Source: Candidatus Accumulibacter necessarius (GTDB taxonomy: Bacteria > Pseudomonadota > Gammaproteobacteria > Burkholderiales > Rhodocyclaceae). Taken from it: 64,000 nucleotides of DNA. The notes below the pieces were generated by a model. That model saw only the letters and a program-made list of their open reading frames with translations, ran no database searches and was not told the origin of the DNA. The stretch covers positions 1 to 64,000 of the forward strand of contig JAFLDL010000031.1 of NCBI GenBank assembly GCA_017302435.1, in the 5' to 3' direction. Shown here in pieces: positions 16,037 to 25,205 of this stretch (positions are counted from its first letter, which is position 1; each line of letters opens with the position of its first letter). A program made the translations under genes and the position numbers.

Positions 16037-17365
16037 ATGAAACTCCTACTCGCAAGTCTGCTTGCCCTGGTCGCCGCCGTCTGGGGCTGGGACGTGCTCA
16101 ACACATCGTATCCGGCCAGCGTGCATCCGCTATGGATCAGCCGCCAGGAGGCGCTCTATCTGAGCGGCTATCTGTCGATTGCCCTGATGTCGCTGGCGAT
16201 GTTCCTGGCTACCCGCCCGACCTGGCTGGAAGTACCGCTGGGCGGGATGGATCGTGTCTACCGCACCCACAAGTGGGCGGGCATTCTCGCGATTTCACTT
16301 GCTGCCTTGCACTGGCTGATCGAGATGTCCGACGACATCCTGAAATCGACGATCGGCCGCGAGGGGCGTGTCCCGAAGGAAAAGTTTGCCGGCCTGCTGA
16401 AAGTGCTGCGCGATCTGGCCGAAGACATGGGCGAGTGGGCGATCTACGCCGTGCTGATCATGCTGGTCATCACCCTGTGGAAGAAGTTTCCGTACAAGGC
16501 GTGGCGTTGCCTGCACCGTGCCATGCCGGTGCTCTATCTGATGCTCGCATTCCACGCCGCATTGCTGGCCCCGACGGATTACTGGGCGCAGCCAGCAGGC
16601 GCGCTGCTTGCCGTGTTGCTGGCCGTCGGGGTGTATGGCGCCTTTCGTTCGCTGCAGGGCGGCATTGGTCGCACGCGTCAAACGGCCGGCGAGATCCTCG
16701 CGGTCGAGCAGCCGTCGCCGGACATCACCACCGTAAGCTGCCGCCTCGATCGCGGCTGGCACGGTCACCGCCCCGGCCAGTTCGCCTTTGTCACCTTCGA
16801 CGACAAAGAGGGGGCGCACCCCTTCACCATCGCCAGTGCCGACCAGGGCGATCGGGTGATCAGGCTCGCGATCAAGGCCCTCGGCGACTACACCGGCAGC
16901 CTTGCCGCTCGCCTGAAAGCAGGACAGGGCATGCGTGTCGAAGGCCCCTACGGCCGCTTCGATCTTGCCCGCTGCAATCCGCATGCCCGTCAGATCTGGA
17001 TTGCGGGTGGCATCGGCGTGACGCCTTTTCTTGCCTGGCTGGAGTCGCTGCAGTCAGCGCCGGCACAAGCACCGGCGGCTGAGCTGCACTACTGCACCCG
17101 TGATCAGGCCAGCGATGCATTCGTGCCGCTTCTTGAGCGCCTGTGCGCGACGCTGCCCGGCATCCGCCTGCATGTGCATGGTGCACGTCAGGGTGCGAGC
17201 CTGACAGCGGAATCCCTGAGCCGTTCGCTTGGCAGCGAGAAGCAGGCTGAGGTCTGGTTCTGCGGTCCCAGCGGGCTCGCCGACGCCCTGCGCAACGGGC
17301 TCGACCGGCTCGGCAGGCTCGGCAGGCGACTGCGCTTCCATCAGGAAGCCTTCGAGATGCGCTGA
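16037..17365 (+). CDS. Ferric reductase-like transmembrane flavocytochrome
   Basis: 442 residues. The N-terminal ~215 residues hold six hydrophobic segments of a ferric_reduct/NOX-type haem b domain, with His pairs in YRTHKWAGI/ALHWLIE and LHRAMPVLY/AFHAALLA. The rest is an FNR-type module: FAD motif RPGQF and the HPFTIAS signature, then NAD(P)-binding GGIGVTPFLAW and a C-terminal WFCGPSG with FHQEAFEMR. It should take electrons from NAD(P)H in the cytoplasm across the membrane. Being next to SHP and DHC, it is the likely donor for them, in place of the cytochrome b561 seen in classical SHP/DHC clusters. Confidence 0.9.
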   Translation: MKLLLASLLALVAAVWGWDVLNTSYPASVHPLWISRQEALYLSGYLSIALMSLAMFLATRPTWLEVPLGGMDRVYRTHKWAGILAISLAALHWLIEMSDDILKSTIGREGRVPKEKFAGLLKVLRDLAEDMGEWAIYAVLIMLVITLWKKFPYKAWRCLHRAMPVLYLMLAFHAALLAPTDYWAQPAGALLAVLLAVGVYGAFRSLQGGIGRTRQTAGEILAVEQPSPDITTVSCRLDRGWHGHRPGQFAFVTFDDKEGAHPFTIASADQGDRVIRLAIKALGDYTGSLAARLKAGQGMRVEGPYGRFDLARCNPHARQIWIAGGIGVTPFLAWLESLQSAPAQAPAAELHYCTRDQASDAFVPLLERLCATLPGIRLHVHGARQGASLTAESLSRSLGSEKQAEVWFCGPSGLADALRNGLDRLGRLGRRLRFHQEAFEMR

Positions 17366-17439
17366 ACCGTTTTTCACCGGTGGATCGCTGCATTCCGCAT
17401 CCGACACCGGAAGTTGCAAGCCAAGAGGAGATTGAATCG

Positions 17440-17943
17440 ATGAAGCGGAATGCCCTGCTGCTGCTCGCTGCCGTGTCGCTATCCACGGTCGTTACCGGAA
17501 CATCCGTCGCTGCCACCGCCGGCGCCGCACCAGGCCACAAACACGAACACGGCTCCGAAAAGGCAATGGCAACGCTGCAACTCAACGCCGGCAAGAAGTG
17601 GGAAACCGATGCCGCCCTGCGTCAGGCAATGGGCAACCTGCGCGAAGCCATGGCGGCGTCGCTGCACAAGATCCACGAGAACCGGCTGTCGCAAGACGGC
17701 TACGCCTTGCTGGCAAAGAAGGTCGAGAGCGAGGTCGGCAATATCGTTGCCAACTGCAAGCTGGGCACCCAGGCCGACGAGCAACTCCATCTGGTGATTA
17801 CCGACCTGCTCGCAGGCGCCGAGCAGATGGCGGGCAAGGCGAAGGCCGTGAAACGCCGGGATGGTGCCGTGCGCGTGATCGGCGCACTCGAAAAATACGG
17901 CAACTATTTCGATGACCCGAGCTTCAAGCAGATCAGCCACTGA
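17440..17943 (+). CDS. Periplasmic helical protein of unknown function
   Basis: 167 residues from ATG 17440; GAGGAG about ten bases upstream supports this over earlier in-frame codons. A signal peptide (LLLLAAVSLSTVVTG ... VAATAG) is followed by a His-rich stretch (GHKHEHGSEKA) and a mostly helical domain: WETDAALRQAMGNLREAM, HKIHENRLSQDGYALL, VESEVGNIVANCKL, DEQLHLVITDLL, YGNYFDDPSF. Similar proteins in related bacteria are sometimes labelled DnrO, without known role. As the last gene of the SHP-DHC-flavocytochrome set, it may bind metal or haem; that is inference. Confidence 0.7.
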   Translation: MKRNALLLLAAVSLSTVVTGTSVAATAGAAPGHKHEHGSEKAMATLQLNAGKKWETDAALRQAMGNLREAMAASLHKIHENRLSQDGYALLAKKVESEVGNIVANCKLGTQADEQLHLVITDLLAGAEQMAGKAKAVKRRDGAVRVIGALEKYGNYFDDPSFKQISH

Positions 17944-18212
17944 CCGCTGCACTGTGGTCGGACGCGGACGGGGCCACGGGACCTGGTACTCGGCGCGACC
18001 GATCAGTTGGAGCGCCGGCTCTGGCCGAAACTGAAAGAACGTGTGCCCACGACGGGTCAGTAGCCGGGCGACCACTCACGCGTTACAGCATGACGGGCGT
18101 GGGGTTGTCGCAACGGTGCGTCGTACCCGCCGCTGGCGGAACTCGGCCCGCTACACGAAAAAGTCGATCGGACAATTGTCAATGGCTGCGGATGAGATCT
18201 GGATGACGAGAC
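17944..18212. other. Intergenic, nothing recognised
   Basis: 270 bases between convergent genes. No ORF, hairpin with T-run or repeat noticed. Confidence 0.4.
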
Positions 18213-19545
18213 CTAATGCAGCGGGCAAAAATACCCGCCACTTTTGTAAGTGAAGTTTGCGATCTTCCTGATCTCGTCGTCGTCGTTGGCGTCGCAGATT
18301 TCGACCAACTGGTTCACGGTAGCGCGTGCATTACGGCAGGCAGCCTTGCACAGACGCATCTCCATCTGCGCCTTCTCTGTTCCCAGGGCATGGATTTGCG
18401 CCGTGGCGCGGGCGACACAAGCCACCTGGACGTAGAGGTTCATCGCGATTTCGGCCACGCGTTTCTGAAGGAACGGTTCGTCCATGATGTGCCTGCCGTA
18501 CTTTCGCAAGGCAGCTTCGACGGTGGCCGCAAGCGCTTTCACGCCTTGCTCAAAGCCTGCCGCCTCGTCCCTTAGCAGCGGATCGGACAGCGTGAGTCGA
18601 TCGGCGTTCACCGTATGGCTGACCTTGGCGGCGACATAGTCGTAGATCACCCCCATCTCGCCGATTGGATCCTTGAAGGCCCTGGCCAGTTGGGCCAGCT
18701 TTTGTCCGGGTCCCTCCATTCCGCTCAGCGCTATGAACATGCGCTGAATCTCGTTGGTCCCCTCGAAAATCATATTGACGCGGGCATCGCGCACCAGCCG
18801 CTCGTACGGATGTTCCTTCAGAGAACCGTCACCGGAAGCGATCTGCAGCGCATGATTCACGATGTTCCACAGCGTCTCGGTGTTGTAGGCCTTGCAAATT
18901 GAGGACTCGAGCGAGAAATCCTTCACCCGCGATCTACCATCCCGGCGGTCAGGTAGACGATGCTCTCCATCGCGTCGATGCCCAGGATCATTTCGCCGAA
19001 CTTCTGCTGAATCATGCCGAACTCGCCGATCTTCCTGCCAAACTGCTGGCGTTCCTCGGCATGGTCGACGGCCAGCTTGAGCGCATATCTGGCCGTGCCC
19101 TCGCCACCCGGGGCCAGCCCTAGGCGCCCATTGTTCAAGACCTCCATCGCGATCTTGAAACCATTGCCGGGTTCCCCCAGCACGTTTTCTGCCCGCGCAC
19201 GTATGTCGTCGAGATAGATCGAGGCCGTGTTGGCTCCCTTTTGGCCCATCTTTTCGTCAGGCGGCCCGGCCTTGAAGCCCATGGACTTCTCAACAATAAA
19301 GGCTGTGATGCGCTCTTTCTCCTCACCGTTCCTGATGCATTTCAGTTTGGCGAACACCGTGATCAAATCGGCCAAGCCACCATTGGTGATCCAGCTCTTG
19401 CTACCGTTGAGCGTATAGCTGCGGTCCTCGTCCATCACGGCCCTGGGCTTCATGCCTTGTACATCGCTGCCAGCGGTAGCCTCGGTAAGCGCGAACGCCG
19501 CGATGTGTTCGCCAGTGGCCAGCTTTGGCAGATATTTCGTTTTCT
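18213..19545 (-). pseudogene. Acyl-CoA dehydrogenase gene, 5'-truncated and frameshifted
   Basis: Minus-strand homology starts mid-protein at TKYLPKLATGEHIAAFALTE, the FAD-loop block before the catalytic domain. It runs through SWITNGG, GMVDRG, then EGTNEIQRMF and a C-terminal helical extension of the type seen in long-chain or FadE-like enzymes. The first ~150 residues are missing: the sequence is cut at 19545/19546, where the permease 3' flank begins. A one-base deletion near 18926 (CGCGGGTGAAGG, read as R-G-stop in one frame and V-K-D in the next) breaks the rest. The gene is therefore dead in two ways. Confidence 0.88.
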
Positions 19546-20033
19546 ATGCTGCCGGGTCTCGGGAAAAAGGAAGGATCCGGGTCCGTGCGAGTGCTCGACG
19601 TCCGGGCTACTCGCGCTGCAGCGCCCGGCCAAGGCGCCAGAGAAGCCAGGCCATGGCGAGGGTGGCCAGACCCCAGAGGCTCTCGATCGGCTGCCGGACG
19701 ACGGCGCTCGAGGCCATCCACAGGACCCCGAGCAGGAAGGTCGCCGGCGCCAGGGGCCAGCCGACAACCTTGAGTTGAGCGCCTTCGCGCAGCCTGATCC
19801 GGATCAGGCCGACGACGGTGGCGGCAGCGCAGAGGTTGAGGGTGAAGCCGATGTAGGTCAGCAGGCTCTTGAAGCTAGCGCTCCACATCAGCGCCAGCGC
19901 CAGCGTGCATTGCATGGCGATCGCCAGCCGTGGCACGCCGGCCTGCGCCCGGAACAGGCGTGGCAGCTCACCGTCAATCGCCATGCGGGCATAGACCCGC
20001 GACCCCGCGACGGTCATCGCCGAGACCGATGCG
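19546..20033. repeat. 488-bp duplication, copy 2 (parental)
   Basis: Matches 11317-11803 with one extra A and a handful of substitutions. It comprises the last ~143 codons of the intact permease and ~60 bases of 3' flank, whose left end coincides with the break in the acyl-CoA dehydrogenase gene. Confidence 0.92.
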
Positions 20034-20887
20034 GCCAGGACCAGGGCGATCAGCGCCGTCAGGGCGTCAGCCCAGAGCGCTCCACCCAGAGCGTACGCGG
20101 CGAGGCGGCCGATTTCCGCTTGGCCGGCGAGTGCCTCCCACGGCGCCGCGAACACGAAGGCAGCGTTCAGTGCCAGGTAGAGACCGGTGACCAGCGCGGT
20201 GCCGATCAGCAGCGAACGCGGCAGGTTACGCTCGGCATCGCGCACCTCGCCGGCCACATAAACGGCGGCATTCCAGCCGTAGTAGCTGAACGATACCCAG
20301 ATGAGGCCGACGGCAAAGCCGGCGGGGCTGCTGCTATCGGGTGTCGGGCGAGTCAGCACCTCGGCCGGCAGGCGCGCCAGGGCGAGGACGGCGAAGGCGC
20401 CAATCAGCACCATCTCGAGCGCAACCGTCAGATTGTGCAGGCAGGCACCGCCCTCCATGCGCAGCGCGTGGATCAGCGCCAAGCCGCACAACAGCCCGCT
20501 GCCCAGCCATTGCGGCGAGCTGCCTGGCAACCAGTCGCGGGTATATTCTCCGAAGGCGAGCGCCGCGGCGGCGAGCGGGGCGGCGAAGCCGACGACGATC
20601 GATATCCAGCCTGCCATGGCGCCGGCGGCCGGGTGCAGGGTGCGCGAGAGAAAGAGGTATTCGCCGCCGGACTCGGGCAGTCGACGAGCCAGCGCGCCAT
20701 AGCAGAGGGCGCCACAGGCGGCCAGCCCGCCGCCGACCAGCCAGGCGAGCAGCACCAGCCAGGGCGACTGCAGATCCGCCAGCAGGAAGCCGCTGGTGGT
20801 GAAGACGCCGCTACCCACCATGCTTGCCACCACCAGCGTCGTTGCCGAGAACAGGCCGAGCCGGCGGGTGGCGACCGGGGTGTTCAC
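19607..20887 (-). CDS. APC-family amino-acid permease
   Basis: 426 residues with about 12 hydrophobic segments. The N-terminal [20 protein letters not shown], with its GSG break in TM1, and [10 protein letters not shown] are hallmarks of the amino acid-polyamine-organocation superfamily; the closest style is the LAT/YjeH-like exchangers. It imports or exchanges amino acids at the inner membrane; the substrate cannot be told. It starts with GTG at 20887 inside the stop of pcm (GTGA overlap), so it is the last gene of the YkgJ-pcm-permease unit. Its 3' third has been copied to 11317-11803. Confidence 0.9.
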   Translation of the reverse strand: MNTPVATRRLGLFSATTLVVASMVGSGVFTTSGFLLADLQSPWLVLLAWLVGGGLAACGALCYGALARRLPESGGEYLFLSRTLHPAAGAMAGWISIVVGFAAPLAAAALAFGEYTRDWLPGSSPQWLGSGLLCGLALIHALRMEGGACLHNLTVALEMVLIGAFAVLALARLPAEVLTRPTPDSSSPAGFAVGLIWVSFSYYGWNAAVYVAGEVRDAERNLPRSLLIGTALVTGLYLALNAAFVFAAPWEALAGQAEIGRLAAYALGGALWADALTALIALVLAASVSAMTVAGSRVYARMAIDGELPRLFRAQAGVPRLAIAMQCTLALALMWSASFKSLLTYIGFTLNLCAAATVVGLIRIRLREGAQLKVVGWPLAPATFLLGVLWMASSAVVRQPIESLWGLATLAMAWLLWRLGRALQRE

Positions 20888-21684
20888 CTTTTCGTGCCTT
20901 CAGCGGCGCCGGTCATCGGTACGAAGCGCACCGGCAGGATGGCTTCGCGCTCCAGCCTGTCGCCTCGTTTTCTCAGCAGGAACAGGTTCTGATCATCCCG
21001 TTCGCCGACCGGGATGACCATTCGGCCACCCTCCTTGAGCTGGTCGACGAGAGGCTGCGGCACGTGGTCGGGCGCGCAGGTGACGATGATGGCGTCGAAA
21101 GGCGCCGCCTCGCGCCAGCCCTGGTAACCATCGCCATGACGCACGCTGACGTTGCGGTAACCAAGTCGTGCCAGATCGCTCGCGGCCCGCTTGGCCAGCG
21201 GCTCGACGATCTCGATGCTGTAGACCTCGCGCACCAGACCGGACAGGATGGCTGCCTGATAGCCCGACCCGGTGCCGATTTCGAGTACTCGGTCGGTTTC
21301 CCGTGGCGCCAGCTTCTCGGTCATGAAAGCGACCACGTAGGGCTGGGAAATGGTCTGGCCGTAGCCGATCGGTAGCGGTTGGTCCGCATAGGCGTGCCGC
21401 TTGATGGCCGCGGGCACGAACTCGTGCCGTGGTACCGTGGCCATCGCCTTTAGGACCGCCGGATGGGTGATGCCGCGTGACGATGGGATCAGCTGCTGCT
21501 CGACCATACGCTTCTGCGCGGCCGCGTAGTCAATCTCGGCAGCTGCTACAGGGGCGCCGGCGGCTGCCGCAAGTAATCCCGACAAGAGCGTCAGCAGCGC
21601 GCCGGTCAGGCCGGCCGCTCGCCGTCCTGTTCTTGGGGAAGGTATGGCGACAGGGTTCGAGGCAGGGTCATGATTGGCGAACAT
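20884..21684 (-). CDS. pcm: Protein-L-isoaspartate O-methyltransferase, exported form
   Basis: 266 residues. It methylates abnormal isoaspartyl residues with S-adenosylmethionine as the first repair step. Core motifs: [25 protein letters not shown], the [24 protein letters not shown] block, SAM-binding [13 protein letters not shown], and the [14 protein letters not shown] and [12 protein letters not shown] blocks. Unlike the E. coli enzyme it has a ~48-residue N-terminal extension with a hydrophobic, Ala-rich core ending AAAEID, which looks like a signal peptide; a periplasmic site is inferred. It overlaps YkgJ-like upstream by 17 bases and the permease downstream by four. Confidence 0.93.
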   Translation of the reverse strand: MFANHDPASNPVAIPSPRTGRRAAGLTGALLTLLSGLLAAAAGAPVAAAEIDYAAAQKRMVEQQLIPSSRGITHPAVLKAMATVPRHEFVPAAIKRHAYADQPLPIGYGQTISQPYVVAFMTEKLAPRETDRVLEIGTGSGYQAAILSGLVREVYSIEIVEPLAKRAASDLARLGYRNVSVRHGDGYQGWREAAPFDAIIVTCAPDHVPQPLVDQLKEGGRMVIPVGERDDQNLFLLRKRGDRLEREAILPVRFVPMTGAAEGTKR

Positions 21685-22168
21685 CAGTCTCTCCGGAGGA
21701 TTTTGGCAGAGGGGCGGGGCGGTCCGTGGCGGTCGCGCCGGGCAGGGAGCAGAGCATCGGCGGGGCTGTCACCGCCAAGCCCGGCGCCTTCTCCGTGGGG
21801 GGCACGACGAGCGCGGGCAGGCGCCAGGCGAGGCGCGCCTTGCCGCACTGGGCGTCGCCGGGCTCGACCTCACGGCATGGTGACGGGCGTTGGCGGTACA
21901 CGGCGCAACTCACGCGTTGCCCCACCTTGCCCTGCAAAGCCTGGCAACGCGGTGCCGCGGCATTGGTTCCGGCCATGCAGGCGTACCAGGGTGACAGCTG
22001 TTCGACCAACGCTTCAGGCAAGCCATAGGCATCGGCCTCGGCCTCGGCCCAGTAGAACGACACCCGAAAACTTGCGCAGCAGGCGCCGCAGTCGCGGCAG
22101 TCGAAGCGGCTGGCAGCGGCGGTGGGTTCGGCGTCGACAATGGCGTCTGGGTGCTTGCCTGGCATCAA
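21668..22168 (-). CDS. YkgJ-family cysteine-cluster protein
   Basis: 166 residues. The N-terminal [15 protein letters not shown] supplies four cysteines; further cysteines lie in [39 protein letters not shown]. This Cx2Cx2CC plus Y-x-x-RP-x-x-CR pattern is the YkgJ/UPF0153 zinc- or iron-chelating family, with unknown biochemical role. The C-terminus is Pro/Ala-rich. Its 3' end overlaps the pcm start, so the two are probably cotranscribed. Confidence 0.85.
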   Translation of the reverse strand: MMPGKHPDAIVDAEPTAAASRFDCRDCGACCASFRVSFYWAEAEADAYGLPEALVEQLSPWYACMAGTNAAAPRCQALQGKVGQRVSCAVYRQRPSPCREVEPGDAQCGKARLAWRLPALVVPPTEKAPGLAVTAPPMLCSLPGATATDRPAPLPKSSGETDVRQS

Positions 22169-22213
22169 TGGCGTCGCGTGTTTGTCGGCACGGATTGCTC
22201 GGCGCCAGTTTGC

Positions 22214-23383
22214 TCAGCGCGCCGGCTCGAGGCGCGCGATGACGCCGCGCGGACTGTCGGTCAACAGGTAGATGAAGCCGTCAGGTCCGTTGCGTACATC
22301 ACGAATGCGTCCGATGTCTGCCTTGAGCAACTGTTCCTGACGGACGACGCGCGAACCCTCGAGCTTCAAGCGGACCAGCATCTGGTCGCGCAGCGCACCG
22401 ACGAAGAGATCGCCACGCCATGCCGGGAAACGGTCGCCCGTGTAGAAAGCCATTCCCGAGGGCGCAATCGAGGGTGTCCATTGGTGCAGAGGCTGGGCCA
22501 TGCCGGGCTTGGCCGTTCCCTCGCCGATCTGTGTTCCGGTACCGTAGTTCCGGCCAAAGGTAATCACCGGCCAGCCATAGTTGACGCCGGCGCGGATGAT
22601 GTTGATCTCGTCGCCGCCTTGCGGGCCATGCTCGTGCGTCCATAGCTCGCCCGTTTCGGGGTGCAGGGCGGCGCCCTGGATATTGCGGTTGCCGATCGTG
22701 AACTTTTCCGGCAACGCGCCGGCTTGCTGCACAAACGGATTGTCGACCGGGGTCCGCCCGTCGTCATGCAGGCGGATCACCGACCCGGCGTGGTCGTCAA
22801 GGCGCTGTGCCCGCTGTTGCTCACCGCGATCGCCGAGGGTGATGAACAGAAAGCCCTGCCGATCGAACACCAGGCGCGAGCCGAAGTGGCGTCCGCCGCT
22901 CGACTTGGGGAGCATCCGGAACAAAACCTGCGCGTCGCTGAGTGTCTTTCCCTTCAGCCGGGCACGCAGCACCTCGGTGCCGTAGCCGCCTTTTCCTTCG
23001 GCGACGTAGGAGAGATAGATCCAGCCGTTGTCACGAAAGCCGGGGTGCAAGGCCACATCGAGCAGCCCGCCCTGGCCGACCGCGGCGACCGGTGGCAGCC
23101 CACGCACGGGTTCCGGATCGAGCCGACCATCGGCATCGACCAGCCGCAAGCGGCCCGGGCGCTCGCTGACCAGCATTCGTCGGTCAGGCAGAAAGGTGAG
23201 GCTCCAGGGGTGTTCGAGACCTTCGGTGAGGGTCGTCAGCCGGACGCGCTGCCCTTCGCTTTCGAAAACCTGAGCGAAGGCGGCCAGGGGCCAGAGGGCG
23301 CAAAGCAGCAGCCAACCAGCGAGCAGCCAATGATCTGGCAGGGTGAACTGCGTCGGTACGTGCTGTGAACGGTCTTCCTGCAT
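22214..23383 (-). CDS. PQQ-dependent soluble aldose sugar dehydrogenase-like protein
   Basis: 389 residues with an N-terminal signal peptide (LAGWLLLCALWPLAAFAQ). Six-bladed beta-propeller of the YliI/GDH-B type: LEHPWSLTFLPDRRMLVSERPGRL, GGLLDVALHPGF, SGGRHFGSRLVFD, TIGNRNIQGAALHPETGELW, HEHGPQGGDEINII, NYGWPVITFG and DGFIYLLTD. The catalytic His sits in the GLEHPW/HEHGP regions and the calcium and PQQ ligands in GNRNIQG and HGPQGGDE. It would oxidise an aldose sugar in the periplasm. PQQ synthesis genes are not in the window. It stands alone, 46 bases after the YkgJ gene start on the same strand. Confidence 0.9.
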   Translation of the reverse strand: MQEDRSQHVPTQFTLPDHWLLAGWLLLCALWPLAAFAQVFESEGQRVRLTTLTEGLEHPWSLTFLPDRRMLVSERPGRLRLVDADGRLDPEPVRGLPPVAAVGQGGLLDVALHPGFRDNGWIYLSYVAEGKGGYGTEVLRARLKGKTLSDAQVLFRMLPKSSGGRHFGSRLVFDRQGFLFITLGDRGEQQRAQRLDDHAGSVIRLHDDGRTPVDNPFVQQAGALPEKFTIGNRNIQGAALHPETGELWTHEHGPQGGDEINIIRAGVNYGWPVITFGRNYGTGTQIGEGTAKPGMAQPLHQWTPSIAPSGMAFYTGDRFPAWRGDLFVGALRDQMLVRLKLEGSRVVRQEQLLKADIGRIRDVRNGPDGFIYLLTDSPRGVIARLEPAR

Positions 23384-23583
23384 GGGGACTCCTCGCCTGA
23401 AGCGTGCGCTGCGACTACTTCCAGTGCTGCAGCCGCAAGTATCCGGCGATGATCGCCGGTGTTCAAGTCGGGTAAAATGCGCCCGGAAGAAAATCCGTGC
23501 CAGAAGCCGACGGTCTGTTGTCTGGACTCGGCTTCAGGGCCATTATTGCAGCGATCATCACCCATCCATGACAGGTCAAGCCC

Positions 23584-24096
23584 ATGAATAGCCATCCCTC
23601 TGATTTACTGCCGCTGGACCAGGAAGGTGCAGGATTGATCCTGACTCCGTGCCCGGGAACCAGGGGCGTGCAGACAACGACTGCACTCGAACAACTGCAG
23701 GTGGCCGGCGCCGATGCGCTGATCACGCTGATGCCGGCAGCGGAAATGGCGAGCAATGCGGTGACGGACCTCGGGCAGCTTTGTGCGCAGCGAGGGCTGC
23801 AGTGGTTGCATCTGCCGATCGAGGATGAGCATGCCCCCGAGGCGGATTTCGACGCAGCCTGGCAGACACAGCGGCCGGCGGTCCATCGACTGCTGGACGC
23901 TGGCAAGAAGATTGCGATCCATTGCAAGGGCGGTTCAGGCCGTACCGGATTGATGGTGGCGCAGATCCTGGTCGAACGTGGCTGGCCAAAAGAGGAAGCC
24001 ACACGTGCTGTCAAGGCGCTGCGACCGAACGCGCTGAGCCTGGCCGTTCATCAGGATTACCTGGCCGGGCTGCCTGCGCCTTCGGCCGGCGGATAA
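23584..24096 (+). CDS. CDKN3-like dual-specificity phosphatase
   Basis: 170 residues. The catalytic loop IHCKGGSGRTGLM has the Cys-x5-Arg signature of protein tyrosine/dual-specificity phosphatases. The N-terminal LILTPCPGTRGVQTTTALEQLQ, then ALITLMPAAEM, HLPIEDEHAPEADFDAAW and the closing ALRPNALSLAVHQDYL match the cyclin-dependent kinase inhibitor 3-like branch found in bacteria. A candidate general acid is Asp in IEDEHAP. Cytosolic; substrate unknown. It reads divergently from the PQQ dehydrogenase. Confidence 0.85.
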   Translation: MNSHPSDLLPLDQEGAGLILTPCPGTRGVQTTTALEQLQVAGADALITLMPAAEMASNAVTDLGQLCAQRGLQWLHLPIEDEHAPEADFDAAWQTQRPAVHRLLDAGKKIAIHCKGGSGRTGLMVAQILVERGWPKEEATRAVKALRPNALSLAVHQDYLAGLPAPSAGG

Positions 24097-24213
24097 GCGG
24101 CGGTCGTGCGCTGGGCGAATGTCTGCGTCACTTAGAGATCAGCGCGTCGAGTGTCCGCCATGCGAGGCGCACATTCTCGACGTCTATGTTTCAGTCAGTA
24201 TGGGGAGGAACGG

Positions 24214-24504
24214 ATGAAACGATTGCTTGGCTGCCTGTTGCTGGCGGCGCTGCCTCTGCTTGCTCCTGCCGGTGACGTCCAGGTAAACGTGGGCAGCATC
24301 AGGGTGGAGACCGGCGGTACGACGATCAGCTTTGGCGAACGCGACAGGCGCGGTTACTACTGGGACGGAAGAGTCTGGCGAGACCCCGTTTACTGGGAGA
24401 AGCACCATGGAAAGGGGCCGGGCCACGGCAATGGCTACCACTGCCCGCCGGGTCAGGCCAAGAAGGGCAATTGCCCGCCCCACCAGGTCACCCCTTACAG
24501 GTGA
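24214..24504 (+). CDS. Small secreted protein, DUF2502-like
   Basis: 96 residues from ATG 24214, with a strong GGGGAGGA site five bases upstream that fixes the start. A signal peptide (KRLLGCLLLAALPLLAPAG) is followed by VQVNVGSIRVETGGTTISFGERDRRGYYWDG-type sequence with WRDPVYWEKHHGKGPGHGNGYHCPPGQAKKGNCPP. It resembles DUF2502 proteins such as E. coli YpeC, periplasmic and of unknown function. Two cysteines could form a disulfide. Convergent with the hemerythrin gene. Confidence 0.7.
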   Translation: MKRLLGCLLLAALPLLAPAGDVQVNVGSIRVETGGTTISFGERDRRGYYWDGRVWRDPVYWEKHHGKGPGHGNGYHCPPGQAKKGNCPPHQVTPYR

Positions 24505-24556
24505 CCGGCTGACTGGCTGATCCGTATACCGCCGCGCTTGCGCGGCAGGCGCTGAA

Positions 24557-25012
24557 TCACGCCTGCGCGGAAAAGGGGGGACGGCCGGCGTGGCGAAGGC
24601 TGCTGGAGCGATTGCAGGCGCCGGATTGCAGGATGGAAATGAAGAGCCGGTCGTCCTCGGCGATGTGACGCTCGAACCAGTATTCGCAGTAGCGCAGGAA
24701 GGAGTGGGCGTCGCGCGCCTTGCTGCGGACCTCGGTCAGAGCGCGGCGCAGGATGCCAAGCGTGTCCTCGTGGATTTTCGCGTGCTCGGCGAACTCCAGG
24801 CCCGCTTCCTCGGCGATCCGCTCTTCCGTGGCGAAATGCATGGCGAAGTATTCGAACAGTGCATCGAACTCATCAATCGGGACGTAGCTGTTTTCGAAAC
24901 AGGCGGTCTTGAGCGATTCGATACGGTGGAATATTTCCTCGTGCTGAGCATCTATTTCGGGCAAATCGACCAACAGCGCTTCCGGCAGCCAGCCGGCAAA
25001 ATTGATCTCCAT
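24557..25012 (-). CDS. Bacteriohemerythrin
   Basis: 151 residues. Binds O2 with a non-haem di-iron site in a four-helix bundle. Ligands visible: DAQHEEIF in helix A, a helix B HFATEER with MHFATEERIAEEAG, EHAKIHEDTL in helix C, and RHIAEDDRLF at the end (HxxxE/HxxxH/HxxxxD pattern). The N-terminal WLPEALLVDLPEIDAQH is typical. The C-terminal 20 residues (CNRSSSLRHAGRPP) are outside the fold and may contain a Cys-based contact. Single-domain, cytosolic, monocistronic; possibly an oxygen store or carrier in microaerobic growth. Confidence 0.9.
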   Translation of the reverse strand: MEINFAGWLPEALLVDLPEIDAQHEEIFHRIESLKTACFENSYVPIDEFDALFEYFAMHFATEERIAEEAGLEFAEHAKIHEDTLGILRRALTEVRSKARDAHSFLRYCEYWFERHIAEDDRLFISILQSGACNRSSSLRHAGRPPFSAQA

Positions 25013-25205
25013 GGCAAGTCTCCTCTGGAAATGACACTGGAAATGACAGGGCCTTTCTTATTATTCACGCAGTATAGAAAGAAGACCTGAAAAATTCCAC
25101 AGAAATCAAAGTTAAGTCAGGAAAATATCGCTGGAAGCTGTCTTTCCACGTGAGGGGTGGGCACGGGCAGCGTGCACCTTCGCTTCCTGCCTCGGCGGCC
25201 GAGTT

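Noticed and set aside
24531-24546. GCCGCG-CTTG-CGCGGC hairpin between convergent genes as a terminator
   Set aside because: Short stem without a T-run; too weak to call.
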